Shown: positions 1-6,625 of the stretch, one piece after another
How the letters are laid out: the number at the start of each line of letters is the position of its first letter
How positions within the stretch are numbered: position 1 is the first letter of the stretch
Origin: CAZWSC01 sp964636385
GTDB taxonomy: Bacteria; Eisenbacteria; RBG-16-71-46; CAIMUX01
Direction: 5' to 3'
NCBI GenBank assembly: GCA_964636385.1
Contig: CAZWSC010000064.1
Coordinates: 1 to 12,308, forward strand
Length of the DNA stretch: 12,308 bases
Made by a program: the position numbers and the translations under genes
Notes under the pieces: model-generated
Database searches by the model: none
The model's input: the letters and a program-made list of their open reading frames with translations, nothing else
What the model was told of the DNA's origin: nothing

Positions 1-231
1 CGGGGGCTTCTGGTCAGGGTTCTGGAGGAGCTTCTGTCCTCGATCGACCTCGAACAGGGGGGCGAAGTCGCGGCCGGACTGCTTCGAATGTACGAATACT
101 GCCATCGCCTCGTGCGGGAAGGGCGGATCGGGGAGGTCGAGGCGATTCTGCGAGAGCTCAGGGATGTGTGGGAAGAGGCGGTTCTGGCGGATGAGGCCAG
201 AGGGTTCGCCACCGGTGCAGGGACGCCCTGA
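1..231 (+). CDS. fliS: Flagellar export chaperone FliS, C-terminal part (5' end outside window)
   Basis: FliS is the cytoplasmic chaperone that binds the C-terminus of flagellin, prevents premature polymerisation and delivers it to the export gate. The window opens inside the gene. Seventy-six residues are readable in frame 1 before the TGA at 229-231, roughly the last half of a protein usually near 130-150 residues. The family signature is clear: a helix ending SSIDLEQGGEVA, then a LLRMYEYCHRLV helix, then a last helix LRELRDVWEEA. These match the usual S-L-D-x-x-x-G-G-x-I-A, L-Y-x-Y and L-R-x-x-W-E-x motifs of FliS. The short tail after this helix is unremarkable. fliD follows 66 bp later, the common fliS/fliD neighbourhood, although fliD often precedes fliS elsewhere. 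The start and promoter lie outside the window. Confidence 0.9.
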   Translation, partial: RGLLVRVLEELLSSIDLEQGGEVAAGLLRMYEYCHRLVREGRIGEVEAILRELRDVWEEAVLADEARGFATGAGTP

Positions 232-233
232 CC

Positions 234-252
234 CGGCCCGGAGCCCGGGCCG
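234..252 (+). other. GC-rich hairpin between fliS and fliD
   Basis: A perfect 8-bp inverted repeat (CGGCCCGG / CCGGGCCG) with a 3-nt AGC loop lies immediately after the fliS stop codon. It can be extended outward through TGAC/GTCA if two unpaired bases are allowed. No run of T follows, so it does not look like an intrinsic terminator. An mRNA processing or stability element that lets fliS and fliD accumulate at different levels is a possible role, by inference only. Such hairpins also arise by chance in GC-rich DNA. Confidence 0.4.
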
Positions 253-297
253 TCACCGGGTTCCCTGCCCCCGCATTCGCCGGAAGAGAGGTTCGAG

Positions 298-1740
298 ATG
301 ACCAGGGTCGCATCCCCAGCCAATGAGAACCTGCGGAGCCTGGCATGGAGCCTGATGGCCCGCGACCGACAGCCTCTGGACAGGCTGTCGGAGACGAAGC
401 AGCTTATACAGAGACAGCAGACCGTCTTCCGTGAGCTCGGGGCCAGCTTCTCTGCGCTCCAGAGTCTCTCGCGCTCCTTCTCCTCCACCTCCTCTGTGAA
501 TCCGCTGAGGAAGATGACGGTCGAGGGCATGAACACCGATGCCCTTGATGTCCGGGTGGAGTCCCGGGCGTCTCCCGGTACGCACCAGATCGAGATCCTG
601 CGGCTGGCCACGACACACTCGCTGGCCTCCAGGCTTGTTTCCCTCGAAGGAGAGAAGTCCCTGGCCGGAGGCGCCGGTATGGCCCGCTTCAGCTTCTCGG
701 CGGGTGGGGAGACATACGAGGTCTCGACGGAGATTCCGAACGATGCGGACCAGAACGAGGCGATGCGGCTGCTGGCGCAGGCGGTGAACAACGCAAAGGC
801 GCCCGTGCGGGCCGTGATCCTGAATGTGGGTTCAGGGGAGCAGCGCCTGCTTCTACAGGCCAGGGAGGCCGGGGCGGCCGGCCGGATCAGCGACGTGCAG
901 GATCTCGAGGGGAGCTGGATGCGAGACCTCGGGCTCTCCGCCGCCTCGCGCATTCCCGATGCGGGTAAAGCAGGCATGTCGGTTGGCGGATCGGGCGTTC
1001 AGGAGGGCACGGATGCGCTGATCCTCGTCAACGGGGTCGAGATCACATCGCCCTCCAACGTGATCACAGACATCTTTCCGGGCGTGTCGCTGACTCTGAA
1101 GGCGGGGGGCACGGGTCCCCAGGAGATTCGTGTACATGCCGACGAGACCGCGGTCGTGGAGACGATCCAGGAGTTCATCACCGAGTACAACAAGGTAGTG
1201 TCCGAAGTGCGGCTGCAGACCCGGGCGGCGGATGAGAGCGGGGAGAACCGCGGCCTTATGACTGGTGATGTCCTGTTCATGAGGCTCCGCTCGGTGCTGC
1301 GCTCGGCCGTGACCAATCCGGTGGATCGGGAGACATACCGCTACCTCTCGCAGATCGGCATTACCTCCAACCGGGATGGAACCCTCACGATCAGCGACAA
1401 CGATGCGCTGACGGCGGCAATCCGCTCGGACGCGGTCGGCGTCCAGGACCTGTTTCGGGGCGAGAGCGGCATCGCCGGACGGTTGTACGACGTGGTCCGG
1501 GAGTACAGCGGGCTGACAGGTGTGCTCGGACGGCGCAACGAGACCATCCGCCAGAGGCTGAGTACCCTGGACACCAGGATTGCGCAGATGAACCAGGGCC
1601 TTCAGAGAAGGGAAGAGGCCCTGATCAGGCAGCTTGCCGACATGGAGGCCACTCTGAGGATGCTCAGCCAGCAGCAGAGTCATCTGGGGTCGCTTCTCTC
1701 GTCGGGAGAACAGATCTACGCAAGAACGTACGGCGCGTAG
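298..1740 (+). CDS. fliD: Flagellar filament cap / hook-associated protein 2 FliD
   Basis: FliD forms the cap at the growing filament tip and guides flagellin folding. It is exported by the flagellar type III apparatus, so no Sec signal is expected and none is seen. The 480-residue length is normal. The N-terminal part has the usual long helix (about residues 20-60, LSETKQLIQRQQTVFRELGA) followed by FliD_N-type beta structure with VEGMNTDALDVRVES near 75-92. FliD_C begins near residue 237 with TDALILVNGVEITSPSNVI and VSLTLKAGG, then ETIQEFITEYNKVVSEV. The last 70 residues are a heptad-like helix (RLSTLDTRIAQMNQGLQRREE) as in the D0/D1 coiled coil. The ATG at 298 follows a purine-rich GAAGAGAGG stretch. 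The gene sits 66 bp after fliS and 24 bp before the FliT/FlgN-like gene, consistent with co-transcription. The middle domains (about 95-235) are variable, as usual for the family. Confidence 0.93.
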   Translation: MTRVASPANENLRSLAWSLMARDRQPLDRLSETKQLIQRQQTVFRELGASFSALQSLSRSFSSTSSVNPLRKMTVEGMNTDALDVRVESRASPGTHQIEILRLATTHSLASRLVSLEGEKSLAGGAGMARFSFSAGGETYEVSTEIPNDADQNEAMRLLAQAVNNAKAPVRAVILNVGSGEQRLLLQAREAGAAGRISDVQDLEGSWMRDLGLSAASRIPDAGKAGMSVGGSGVQEGTDALILVNGVEITSPSNVITDIFPGVSLTLKAGGTGPQEIRVHADETAVVETIQEFITEYNKVVSEVRLQTRAADESGENRGLMTGDVLFMRLRSVLRSAVTNPVDRETYRYLSQIGITSNRDGTLTISDNDALTAAIRSDAVGVQDLFRGESGIAGRLYDVVREYSGLTGVLGRRNETIRQRLSTLDTRIAQMNQGLQRREEALIRQLADMEATLRMLSQQQSHLGSLLSSGEQIYARTYGA

Positions 1741-1764
1741 TCGGCCAGCGGAGGATTCCTGGAG

Positions 1765-2145
1765 ATGGAGCATGACGGGGCGCCCGGGCCGGCCGGGCAG
1801 ATTCTTGCCAGGTGTGCGGAGATCCTTGACCGGGTAGATGAGGCTCTGCAGGCGGACCGCTACGACGAGACGACCGCCCTGCTTACCGAGAGCCAGATCA
1901 GGCTGGGCGCGTTGAGCTCCACCATCCGTGATGATATTGACCCTCAGCCGGGCGGGGCATACGCTGGGTTGGCCGTGGAGCGGGTGCGTCTGCAGGATCT
2001 GCTCCACCGAACGGAGGAGATTCTGCAGCAATGCCGCCGCAAGAGGGCGGAGAGCCTCGGTGCACTGCGTCAGCTTCGCAGCGAGCGGCGTTTCACAGAG
2101 GGTGACAGCCCCGACATGGGTGGTTGGACGGACAGTATATGCTGA
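1765..2145 (+). CDS. Probable flagellar export chaperone, FliT/FlgN-like
   Basis: This is a 126-residue, mostly helical, soluble protein with no signal peptide or membrane segment. Helices run from about 10-35 (AGQILARCAEILDRVDEALQ), 36-60 and 70-110 (LAVERVRLQDLLHRTEEILQ), with a charged segment LGALRQLRSERRF before a short tail. The size, all-helix build, L-R-x-L-R-x-x-R-R motif near the C-terminus and position directly after fliD fit FliT/FlgN-type chaperones, which bind FliD or the hook-junction proteins. FliT also modulates the flagellar master regulator in enteric bacteria, but nothing here shows that. The start at 1765 is preceded by a GGAGG-containing stretch near 1748-1753 and GGAG directly before the ATG. 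These chaperones diverge strongly, so the family call rests on context plus secondary structure and I give no gene symbol. Confidence 0.62.
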   Translation: MEHDGAPGPAGQILARCAEILDRVDEALQADRYDETTALLTESQIRLGALSSTIRDDIDPQPGGAYAGLAVERVRLQDLLHRTEEILQQCRRKRAESLGALRQLRSERRFTEGDSPDMGGWTDSIC

Positions 2146-2223
2146 TGACACCCGTGGACGCCCGCCGATCCGGCTGCGGCGTCCGGCACACTGCCTGGAA
2201 GACCTGACAGCCGGGAGAAGACG

Positions 2224-2700
2224 ATGGGGAACGACCGGTCAGACAGGGGCAGGATTGTCTCCATCGATCTGCTCAGGCGGCTCGCCGCCCGCCGGTCCGC
2301 TGCTTCGCCCGACTCCCCGCAGGCAGCTCCGGAGCATCCCCTTCCCGACGACAATCTGCTGGAGGATGCGATCAGGCGCCTGGAGGAGGGGATCAGCCGC
2401 GCCCCGTACTTCGGGTCCCGACGGCGGAAGGAGCTTCTCGCCCGGCTTCGAGCCGACATCGAGAAGCTTCCGGATGTCCGCCCGGACAGGGTGATCGAGG
2501 CGAAGCTTCGAATCTCCAGCGGTTACTATGACAACGATGAGGTCAGGCGCGAAATCCTGAGGTCGATCCTGGAATCGATCATCCCCCCTCACATTCTTGA
2601 GGAACCCCGTCCGGATCCTGCGGATGATCCACGGAAGATGGACACGCGCCCGTCCGATACCGACCGGGGGACGGAACCGGATACCGATGCACACGAATAG
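2224..2700 (+). CDS. FlgM-like anti-sigma-28 factor with long N- and C-terminal extensions
   Basis: FlgM binds the flagellar sigma factor FliA (sigma-28) and holds late flagellar genes off until it is exported through the completed hook. This 158-residue protein carries the FlgM sigma-binding signature at about 79-118: IEKLPDVRPDRVIEAKLRI, then SSGYYDNDEVRREILRSIL. This matches the family pattern V-x-x-L-P-D-V-R-x-x-K-V-x-x-L-K-x-x-I-x-x-G-x-Y. Typical FlgM is about 90-100 residues and ends soon after this motif. Here about 78 residues precede it, and a Pro/Asp-rich tail of about 38 residues follows. A good GGGAG ribosome site (2213-2217) lies 6 nt before the ATG. It sits between the fliD group and a PilZ gene. 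Since it binds sigma-28, the separate sigma region-4 protein at 6686 is a possible partner. Function is inferred from the motif and locus. Confidence 0.72.
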   Translation: MGNDRSDRGRIVSIDLLRRLAARRSAASPDSPQAAPEHPLPDDNLLEDAIRRLEEGISRAPYFGSRRRKELLARLRADIEKLPDVRPDRVIEAKLRISSGYYDNDEVRREILRSILESIIPPHILEEPRPDPADDPRKMDTRPSDTDRGTEPDTDAHE

Positions 2701-2738
2701 CGGCTGCCGCCGCGACTCCCCGCTGGAGATGCCATAGG

Positions 2739-3170
2739 ATGACAGATGCCGACCCCGGGCGGCTCCAGCGCCGCAGCTACTTCCGGATGCCCGTCCGGTT
2801 CCCGATGACAGTGAGCGCCATGATGGAGACGGGAACGGGACCCCGGGATGCGGCTTCGCACTCCAACCGTGATACCGTGCGGAGGGTCATACGCACCTTC
2901 CGGGTCCTGGATATCAGCGCCGGCGGGTGTCTTTGCGAGGATCCGGATCACTTCCTCGAGGTGGGAAGCGCCTGCCGAATTACCCTGCGTCTGAACGACA
3001 GGGAGAAAGCGCTGGATCTGCTCGCAAGGGTAGTGCGCCGACATGGCGGCAATGCCGGCCTGTCCTTCGAGGAGATCAGCGAAAGGGATCGCGGGGGCAT
3101 TCTGCGGTCTCTCTTCAGGGAGTACCGCCGAAGCCGCTCGCCGGAGACACGCTGTTGCGGTGAAGACTGA
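2739..3170 (+). CDS. PilZ-domain protein (c-di-GMP receptor)
   Basis: This 143-residue soluble protein is essentially a single PilZ domain. Both c-di-GMP-binding motifs are visible: the RxxxR switch as R12-S-Y-F-R16 (preceded by R11), and the D/N-x-S-x-x-G motif as D58-I-S-A-G-G63. The remainder reads as PilZ beta strands (ITLRL, LLARVVRR) ending in the usual G-L-S-F-E-E-I-S-E-R-D segment and a final helix. A polar loop of about 20 residues (28-48) is inserted between the two motifs. With both motifs intact, nucleotide binding is expected. PilZ proteins in flagellar loci commonly act as brakes or regulators of motility, but the partner cannot be read here. The gene lies 38 bp after the flgM-like gene and is probably the last of this block, since 222 bp without a gene follow. 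The ATG at 2739 has a weak GGAG about 10 nt upstream. Confidence 0.85.
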   Translation: MTDADPGRLQRRSYFRMPVRFPMTVSAMMETGTGPRDAASHSNRDTVRRVIRTFRVLDISAGGCLCEDPDHFLEVGSACRITLRLNDREKALDLLARVVRRHGGNAGLSFEEISERDRGGILRSLFREYRRSRSPETRCCGED

Positions 3171-3202
3171 CCCGCCGGGATCAGGATCTCCACACCTGCT
3201 TC

Positions 3203-3231
3203 TTGAGACGCCCGCCATTGTGGGCTAACCT
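3203..3231 (+). promoter_or_regulatory. Possible sigma-70-type promoter upstream of kinase 1
   Basis: TTGAGA (3203-3208, five of six matches to TTGACA) is followed after 17 bp by TAACCT (3226-3231, a weak -10 with three matches). It lies in the 222-bp gap between the PilZ gene and the kinase gene, where a new transcription unit would be expected to begin. The spacing is ideal, but the -10 is poor and the organism's consensus is unknown. The rest of this gap (3171-3392) holds only small GC-rich inverted repeats that I can see. Confidence 0.3.
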
Positions 3232-3357
3232 GTTCACCACGTCTGATTCCGGTTCGGGACAGCGGCAGGCTGTTCCGTGCGAAGCGTGGTGTGGGGGTCC
3301 GGTCCGGCACGCGGCAGGCGTCTGTGGCCTTCCGGCGTCCTGCCGGTTCAGGGAGTG

Positions 3358-3377
3358 CCTCCAGCCAGGGCTGGAGG
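3358..3377 (+). other. Leader hairpin just before the kinase 1 start
   Basis: A perfect 8-bp stem (CCTCCAGC / GCTGGAGG) with a CAGG loop ends 15 nt before the proposed ATG at 3393. Its 3' arm contains GGAGG, a strong ribosome-binding sequence, locked in the stem. The GGGAG at 3384-3388 lies outside the stem and is used for my start assignment. A translational control role is possible but unproven. Confidence 0.35.
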
Positions 3378-3392
3378 GACCCCGGGAGCGCG

Positions 3393-5003
3393 ATGAAGCA
3401 ACAGGGCAGAATCCGGGCATCCGCGGAGGTTCCTGAACCCGGGCAGGGATCCGGGCCGGGCTGGGATCTCATCCTCGGGAAGCTTGGGAATGTCCCCTTT
3501 CGCCTCTACCTCGGAGACGGGGAGGAGGGGTTCCGCCTGATCGGTGTCTCGGGCCTGGACCTTGACCGCAGGGATCCATGGACACTCGAGCTCGAGACCT
3601 CCGTGCCGTGGGCCCATGCGGCTGCAGGCGTGGGCCTGTGCGCTCTCGCGGATCTCCCCAGGAGGCGTGGTCTGGCCGAGCCCGATCCCGGTTTTCTGCT
3701 GATGGCGCTCGGCGAGCCGGACGGGCCGGTCGGCGGGCTACTGATACACACGGGTTCAGCCAGGATGCGCCAGTCCGTGGGTCGCGTACTGCGGGATCCG
3801 CAATTCCTGCGGGTTCTGGAACTCCACCTCCGCCTGACGGCTCTCCTTCATGAGAGTCTCGAGCTCGACCAGTTCCGCAAGGCTGTTTCCTCCGTCCTTC
3901 CCTACGGTGTGCTTATGCTCGACCACCTCGGCCGAGTCGTTTATGTGGGCGGGCAGGCCGAGAGGATCCTGGGCCTTCCGTCGGAGCAGATCGTGGGGAG
4001 CGACTGCGCGCGCGTCTTTCGCCCCCTGGGCCCCGAGCCGCATCCGCTGCTGGAGGGACTGCGCCGCAGGACCGATCCCGTGGAGCTGTACCTGTCGAAG
4101 CCGGATGGCGGCGAGATTCCCGTTCTGTTGCAGACCGCCAGGGTGTCGCTGGGTACGGGGCGCCGGGGCCTTGTCGCATTCTTCAGGGACAGGACCGAGG
4201 AGTTGACGCTGGACGAGGCTGAACGCCAGCGGGACAGGCTGGCGATCCTGGGCGAGCTGTCCGCAGGTGTCGCGCACGAGATCCGCAATCCCCTGACGGG
4301 GATCGCCAACTGTGCACAGGTTCTGGCCGAGGGGATGGATCCGGACGACACCCATCAGCGCTTCACCAGGATCATCCTGGATGAGGTTGGCCGGTTGAAC
4401 AGGATCGTGGAGGGGCTGCTCAGCTACGCGCGCCCATCCCGCCCCGAGCTGCGCGAGGCATCGGTGGAGGATGTGGCCCGCCGCGCGGTCGAAATGGTCC
4501 GGCCATCCGCGGAGGAGAAGGGGATCCGGCTGTCCGTCAAGATCAGGGCCAGGATCCCCCGGATCTACATCGACACCGAACAGATCGAGCAGGTTCTGCT
4601 GAACCTGCTGCGCAACGCGGAGCAGGCGATGCCGGAGGGGGGCGAGATTGGCCTGGAGATCGGCGTGGCGCGAAGACGGCCTTACAGGCGGCGCAGCCCC
4701 GGCAGACGTGCGGGGGACAGGGGACGTTCGAGGCCTGCGGGCGGGCCCACGATGAGGTTCGTGCAGATAAGGGTCTCGGATTCCGGCCACGGCATCCCGA
4801 AGGAGATGCTCTCCCGGGTGTTCAACCCCTTCTTCACCACCAGGTCGAAGGGGACGGGGCTGGGCCTTTCGCTGTCCCAATCGATAGTCCGTGAACATGG
4901 AGGGTTCCTTACCGCCCGATCCGTGGTAAACAAGGGGACGACATTCCAACTGGAGCTGCCTGTCGAGAGGAGGCACGGTGAACGACGAAAGGACCCCCGA
5001 TAA
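3393..5003 (+). CDS. Soluble PAS sensor histidine kinase, NtrB/FlrB type (pair 1)
   Basis: This is a cytoplasmic kinase of 536 residues that would autophosphorylate and pass phosphate to the adjoining NtrC-type regulator. No transmembrane segment is seen. Order: a GAF-like or unrecognised alpha/beta domain (about 20-145), a PAS domain (about 155-270, with YGVLMLDHLGRVVYV), HisKA with the H-box AHEIRNPL (His295), and HATPase_c with the N-box NLLRNAEQAM (Asn404/Asn408), G1 DSGHGIP (Asp463), an F-box NPFFTTRSKG and G2 GTGLGL (487-492). All catalytic motifs are intact. The odd part is an Arg/Gly-rich insert of about 30 residues between N-box and G1, where most kinases have a short strand connection. 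I chose the ATG at 3393 because GGGAG lies 4 nt upstream. An in-frame GTG at 3291 would add 34 low-complexity residues. The 3' end overlaps the regulator gene by 26 bp, indicating co-expression. Confidence 0.9.
   Translation: MKQQGRIRASAEVPEPGQGSGPGWDLILGKLGNVPFRLYLGDGEEGFRLIGVSGLDLDRRDPWTLELETSVPWAHAAAGVGLCALADLPRRRGLAEPDPGFLLMALGEPDGPVGGLLIHTGSARMRQSVGRVLRDPQFLRVLELHLRLTALLHESLELDQFRKAVSSVLPYGVLMLDHLGRVVYVGGQAERILGLPSEQIVGSDCARVFRPLGPEPHPLLEGLRRRTDPVELYLSKPDGGEIPVLLQTARVSLGTGRRGLVAFFRDRTEELTLDEAERQRDRLAILGELSAGVAHEIRNPLTGIANCAQVLAEGMDPDDTHQRFTRIILDEVGRLNRIVEGLLSYARPSRPELREASVEDVARRAVEMVRPSAEEKGIRLSVKIRARIPRIYIDTEQIEQVLLNLLRNAEQAMPEGGEIGLEIGVARRRPYRRRSPGRRAGDRGRSRPAGGPTMRFVQIRVSDSGHGIPKEMLSRVFNPFFTTRSKGTGLGLSLSQSIVREHGGFLTARSVVNKGTTFQLELPVERRHGERRKDPR
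4966..4973 (+). promoter_or_regulatory. Ribosome-binding site deciding the GTG start at 4978
   Basis: AGAGGAGG lies 4 nt before GTG 4978, inside the 3' end of the kinase gene. It supports a GTG start with a 26-bp gene overlap, and the encoded protein then begins only about 14 residues before the first receiver strand, as expected. Confidence 0.7.
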
Positions 5004-6402
5004 CATCATCGAGTACACCCTGCTCGTTGTGGACGACGAAGAGTCGATCCGTATCACGCTCGGCGAGGCGCTCAGGGACGATCGCACAACCGTTCTCACC
5101 GCCGCCACCGGGCCGGAGGCGCTGAAACACCTCGAGGACAGGCCGGTCGATCTCGTACTTCTGGACCAGAACCTGAAGGAGTCGGGCGAGAGCGGCATTG
5201 ATGTTCTGAGGGAGATCAAGGCCCGCTTCCCGGAAACACTCGTCATCATGATGACCGCGTACGGGCGGATCGAGATGGCGGTCGAGGCCACCAAGCTGGG
5301 GTGCTTCCAGTACATCACCAAGCCCCTGGAGATCCCGCAGCTCAGGCTTCTCATCAGGAATGCGCTCGGAACGGTGGAGCTTCGCAAGGAGGTCGAGTTC
5401 CTGCGGAGCCAGCAGCAGCGCGAGTTCGACGGAGAGCAGATCTTCGGCTCGAGCGACAAGATGCGCGATCTGCTCGAGAACGTGAAGAAGATAGCGCGCT
5501 CCGGCACCTCCACGATCCTGATCCGCGGCGAAACCGGTTCGGGGAAGGATCTGATCGCCAGGATGATCCACTACTCGAGCCCGGCCTCCAAGGGGCCGTT
5601 CGTGATACTGAACTGCTCCGCCGTTCCGGAGAACCTTCTGGAGAGCGAGCTCTTCGGCCACGAACAGGGCGCATTCACGGATGCGCGGAAGAACAAGCGC
5701 GGCCTGCTGGAGATGGCCGACCGCGGGACGCTGTTCCTCGACGAGATCGGGGAGATGCCGATGTCGCTTCAGGCGAAGCTCCTGCGCGTGCTGGAGACGA
5801 AGGTGTTCCGCAGGCTCGGCTCGACGGCCGACGTCCGTGTGAATGTCCGTTTCGTGGCGGCGACCAACAAGGATCTGTTCAGGGAGGTGGAGGCCCGCAG
5901 CTTCAGGGAGGACCTCTACTACCGCCTGTCCGTGATCCCTGTCTACGTCCCCCCGTTGCGGGAGCGCAGGGAGGACATCGGGCTTCTGGTGAAGTACTTC
6001 CTCGACCGGTACAACCAGGAGCTTGGCGGCAGGATTCAGCGCGTCTCGGACAAGGCGATCGAGAAGCTTTCGGGCTATCACTGGCCCGGCAATGTGCGCG
6101 AACTGCGGAATCTCATGGAGCGCCTGGTGCTGATGCATCCCGGTCCCGAGATCATGCCGGCGGACCTGCCGCCCCACCTGAGCGGGGCAGGCGCTCCCTC
6201 GGCGCCCCAGGGCGACCCGGGCGTCGTGATCCGAAGCGAACGGGTGCTCAGCCTAGCGGAGGTCGAGAAGATCGCCATCGGCGATGCGCTGCAGAAGGTC
6301 CGTGGCAACAAGACGAAGGCGGCCGAGCTTCTGGGTATCAGCCGCCAGACCCTGCGGACCAAGGTCAAGGACTACGCCATCGAGGTGCCCGAGAGCGCCT
6401 GA
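4978..6402 (+). CDS. NtrC-type sigma-54 response regulator (pair 1), GAFTDA variant
   Basis: This 474-residue enhancer-binding activator has a complete three-domain build. The receiver (about 12-128) has the acidic pair D19/D20, phosphoacceptor D63 (VLLDQNL), Thr93 and Lys115. The AAA+ sigma-54 domain (about 155-385) has Walker A GETGSGK (184-190), Walker B LFLDEI (252-257), and arginine-finger and sensor regions (FREDLYYRL, PPLRERREDI, YHWPGNVREL). The Fis-type helix-turn-helix is at about 430-468 (NKTKAAELLGISRQTLRTKV). The sigma-54 contact loop reads GAFTDA (231-236) instead of GAFTGA. I believe this variant occurs in other natural activators, so it need not be inactive. The receiver has a slightly long loop after D63 (KESGESGID). 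It overlaps kinase 1 and lies directly upstream of the gap with a sigma-54-like promoter, so activation of the downstream operon is plausible. FlrC/FleR-like flagellar control is inferred from context only. Confidence 0.93.
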   Translation: MNDERTPDNIIEYTLLVVDDEESIRITLGEALRDDRTTVLTAATGPEALKHLEDRPVDLVLLDQNLKESGESGIDVLREIKARFPETLVIMMTAYGRIEMAVEATKLGCFQYITKPLEIPQLRLLIRNALGTVELRKEVEFLRSQQQREFDGEQIFGSSDKMRDLLENVKKIARSGTSTILIRGETGSGKDLIARMIHYSSPASKGPFVILNCSAVPENLLESELFGHEQGAFTDARKNKRGLLEMADRGTLFLDEIGEMPMSLQAKLLRVLETKVFRRLGSTADVRVNVRFVAATNKDLFREVEARSFREDLYYRLSVIPVYVPPLRERREDIGLLVKYFLDRYNQELGGRIQRVSDKAIEKLSGYHWPGNVRELRNLMERLVLMHPGPEIMPADLPPHLSGAGAPSAPQGDPGVVIRSERVLSLAEVEKIAIGDALQKVRGNKTKAAELLGISRQTLRTKVKDYAIEVPESA

Positions 6403-6408
6403 TCAGGC
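6397..6408. repeat. 12-bp perfect palindrome across the regulator 1 stop codon
   Basis: GCCTGATCAGGC is fully self-complementary and includes the TGA stop at 6400-6402. It is short and has no T-run, so it is not a convincing terminator. It could be chance or a small dyad operator. Confidence 0.25.
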
Positions 6409-6418
6409 ACTGCGCACC

Positions 6419-6458
6419 CCGGTGCCGGTCCCTGCGGCCAATCGCTATCCGGTGCCGG
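6419..6458 (+). repeat. Pair of 10-bp direct repeats CCGGTGCCGG in the intergenic gap
   Basis: CCGGTGCCGG occurs at 6419-6428 and again at 6449-6458. The copies are 30 bp apart start to start, about three helical turns, so both face the same side of the DNA. They lie roughly 195-235 bp upstream of the predicted start from the sigma-54-like promoter, a distance at which enhancer sites can work. They are candidate activator sites. In GC-rich sequence a chance repeat is also quite possible. Confidence 0.3.
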
Positions 6459-6583
6459 CAGCTCATTCACCTGCCAGGGCTCCCGGGTGACCGCACTATG
6501 GTGCTCTGCAGCCCCGGCATGTGGAGATACCGTTTTTTCCCTCCCCCGGCAATTCTTTCCCAGACAACTGATTCCGTCGCCCG

Positions 6584-6600
6584 GCACGTGCAACCGGTTG
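6584..6600. repeat. Two abutting palindromes GCACGTGC and CAACCGGTTG
   Basis: GCACGTGC (6584-6591) and CAACCGGTTG (6591-6600) are perfect palindromes sharing one base. They end 25 bp before the -24 element of the sigma-54-like promoter. This is closer than usual for an enhancer, but it could be an operator for a repressor or a co-activator. This is a low-certainty observation. Nothing else gene-like was found between 6403 and 6685. Confidence 0.25.
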
Positions 6601-6625
6601 ATGGCCGGACACCTTGTGCCCTTCA

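Noticed and set aside
853..2151. Long open frame on the minus strand opposite fliD and the FliT/FlgN-like gene
   Set aside because: It is a GC-rich antisense shadow. The + strand frames here have recognisable flagellar families and ribosome sites, and the minus translation is low-complexity with no motif.
2164..2169. GCCGAT in the gap before the flgM-like gene, resembling the -10 of a sigma-28 promoter
   Set aside because: Only the core of the -10 matches, and the -35 position at the required spacing reads ATGA rather than TAAA. It is too weak to call in GC-rich sequence, although sigma-28 control of flgM is common.
3291..3392. GTG at 3291 as the kinase 1 start
   Set aside because: It would add 34 low-complexity residues and include the leader hairpin in the coding sequence. 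The ATG at 3393 has a better placed GGGAG.
3756..5513. 585-codon minus-strand open frame opposite kinase 1 and regulator 1
   Set aside because: The + strand frames carry full histidine kinase and AAA+ motifs. The antisense frame is a codon-bias shadow without family features.
6533..6538. Run of six T in the 6403-6685 gap as a possible intrinsic terminator for pair 1
   Set aside because: No convincing stem precedes it; only 3-bp pairings can be formed directly upstream.
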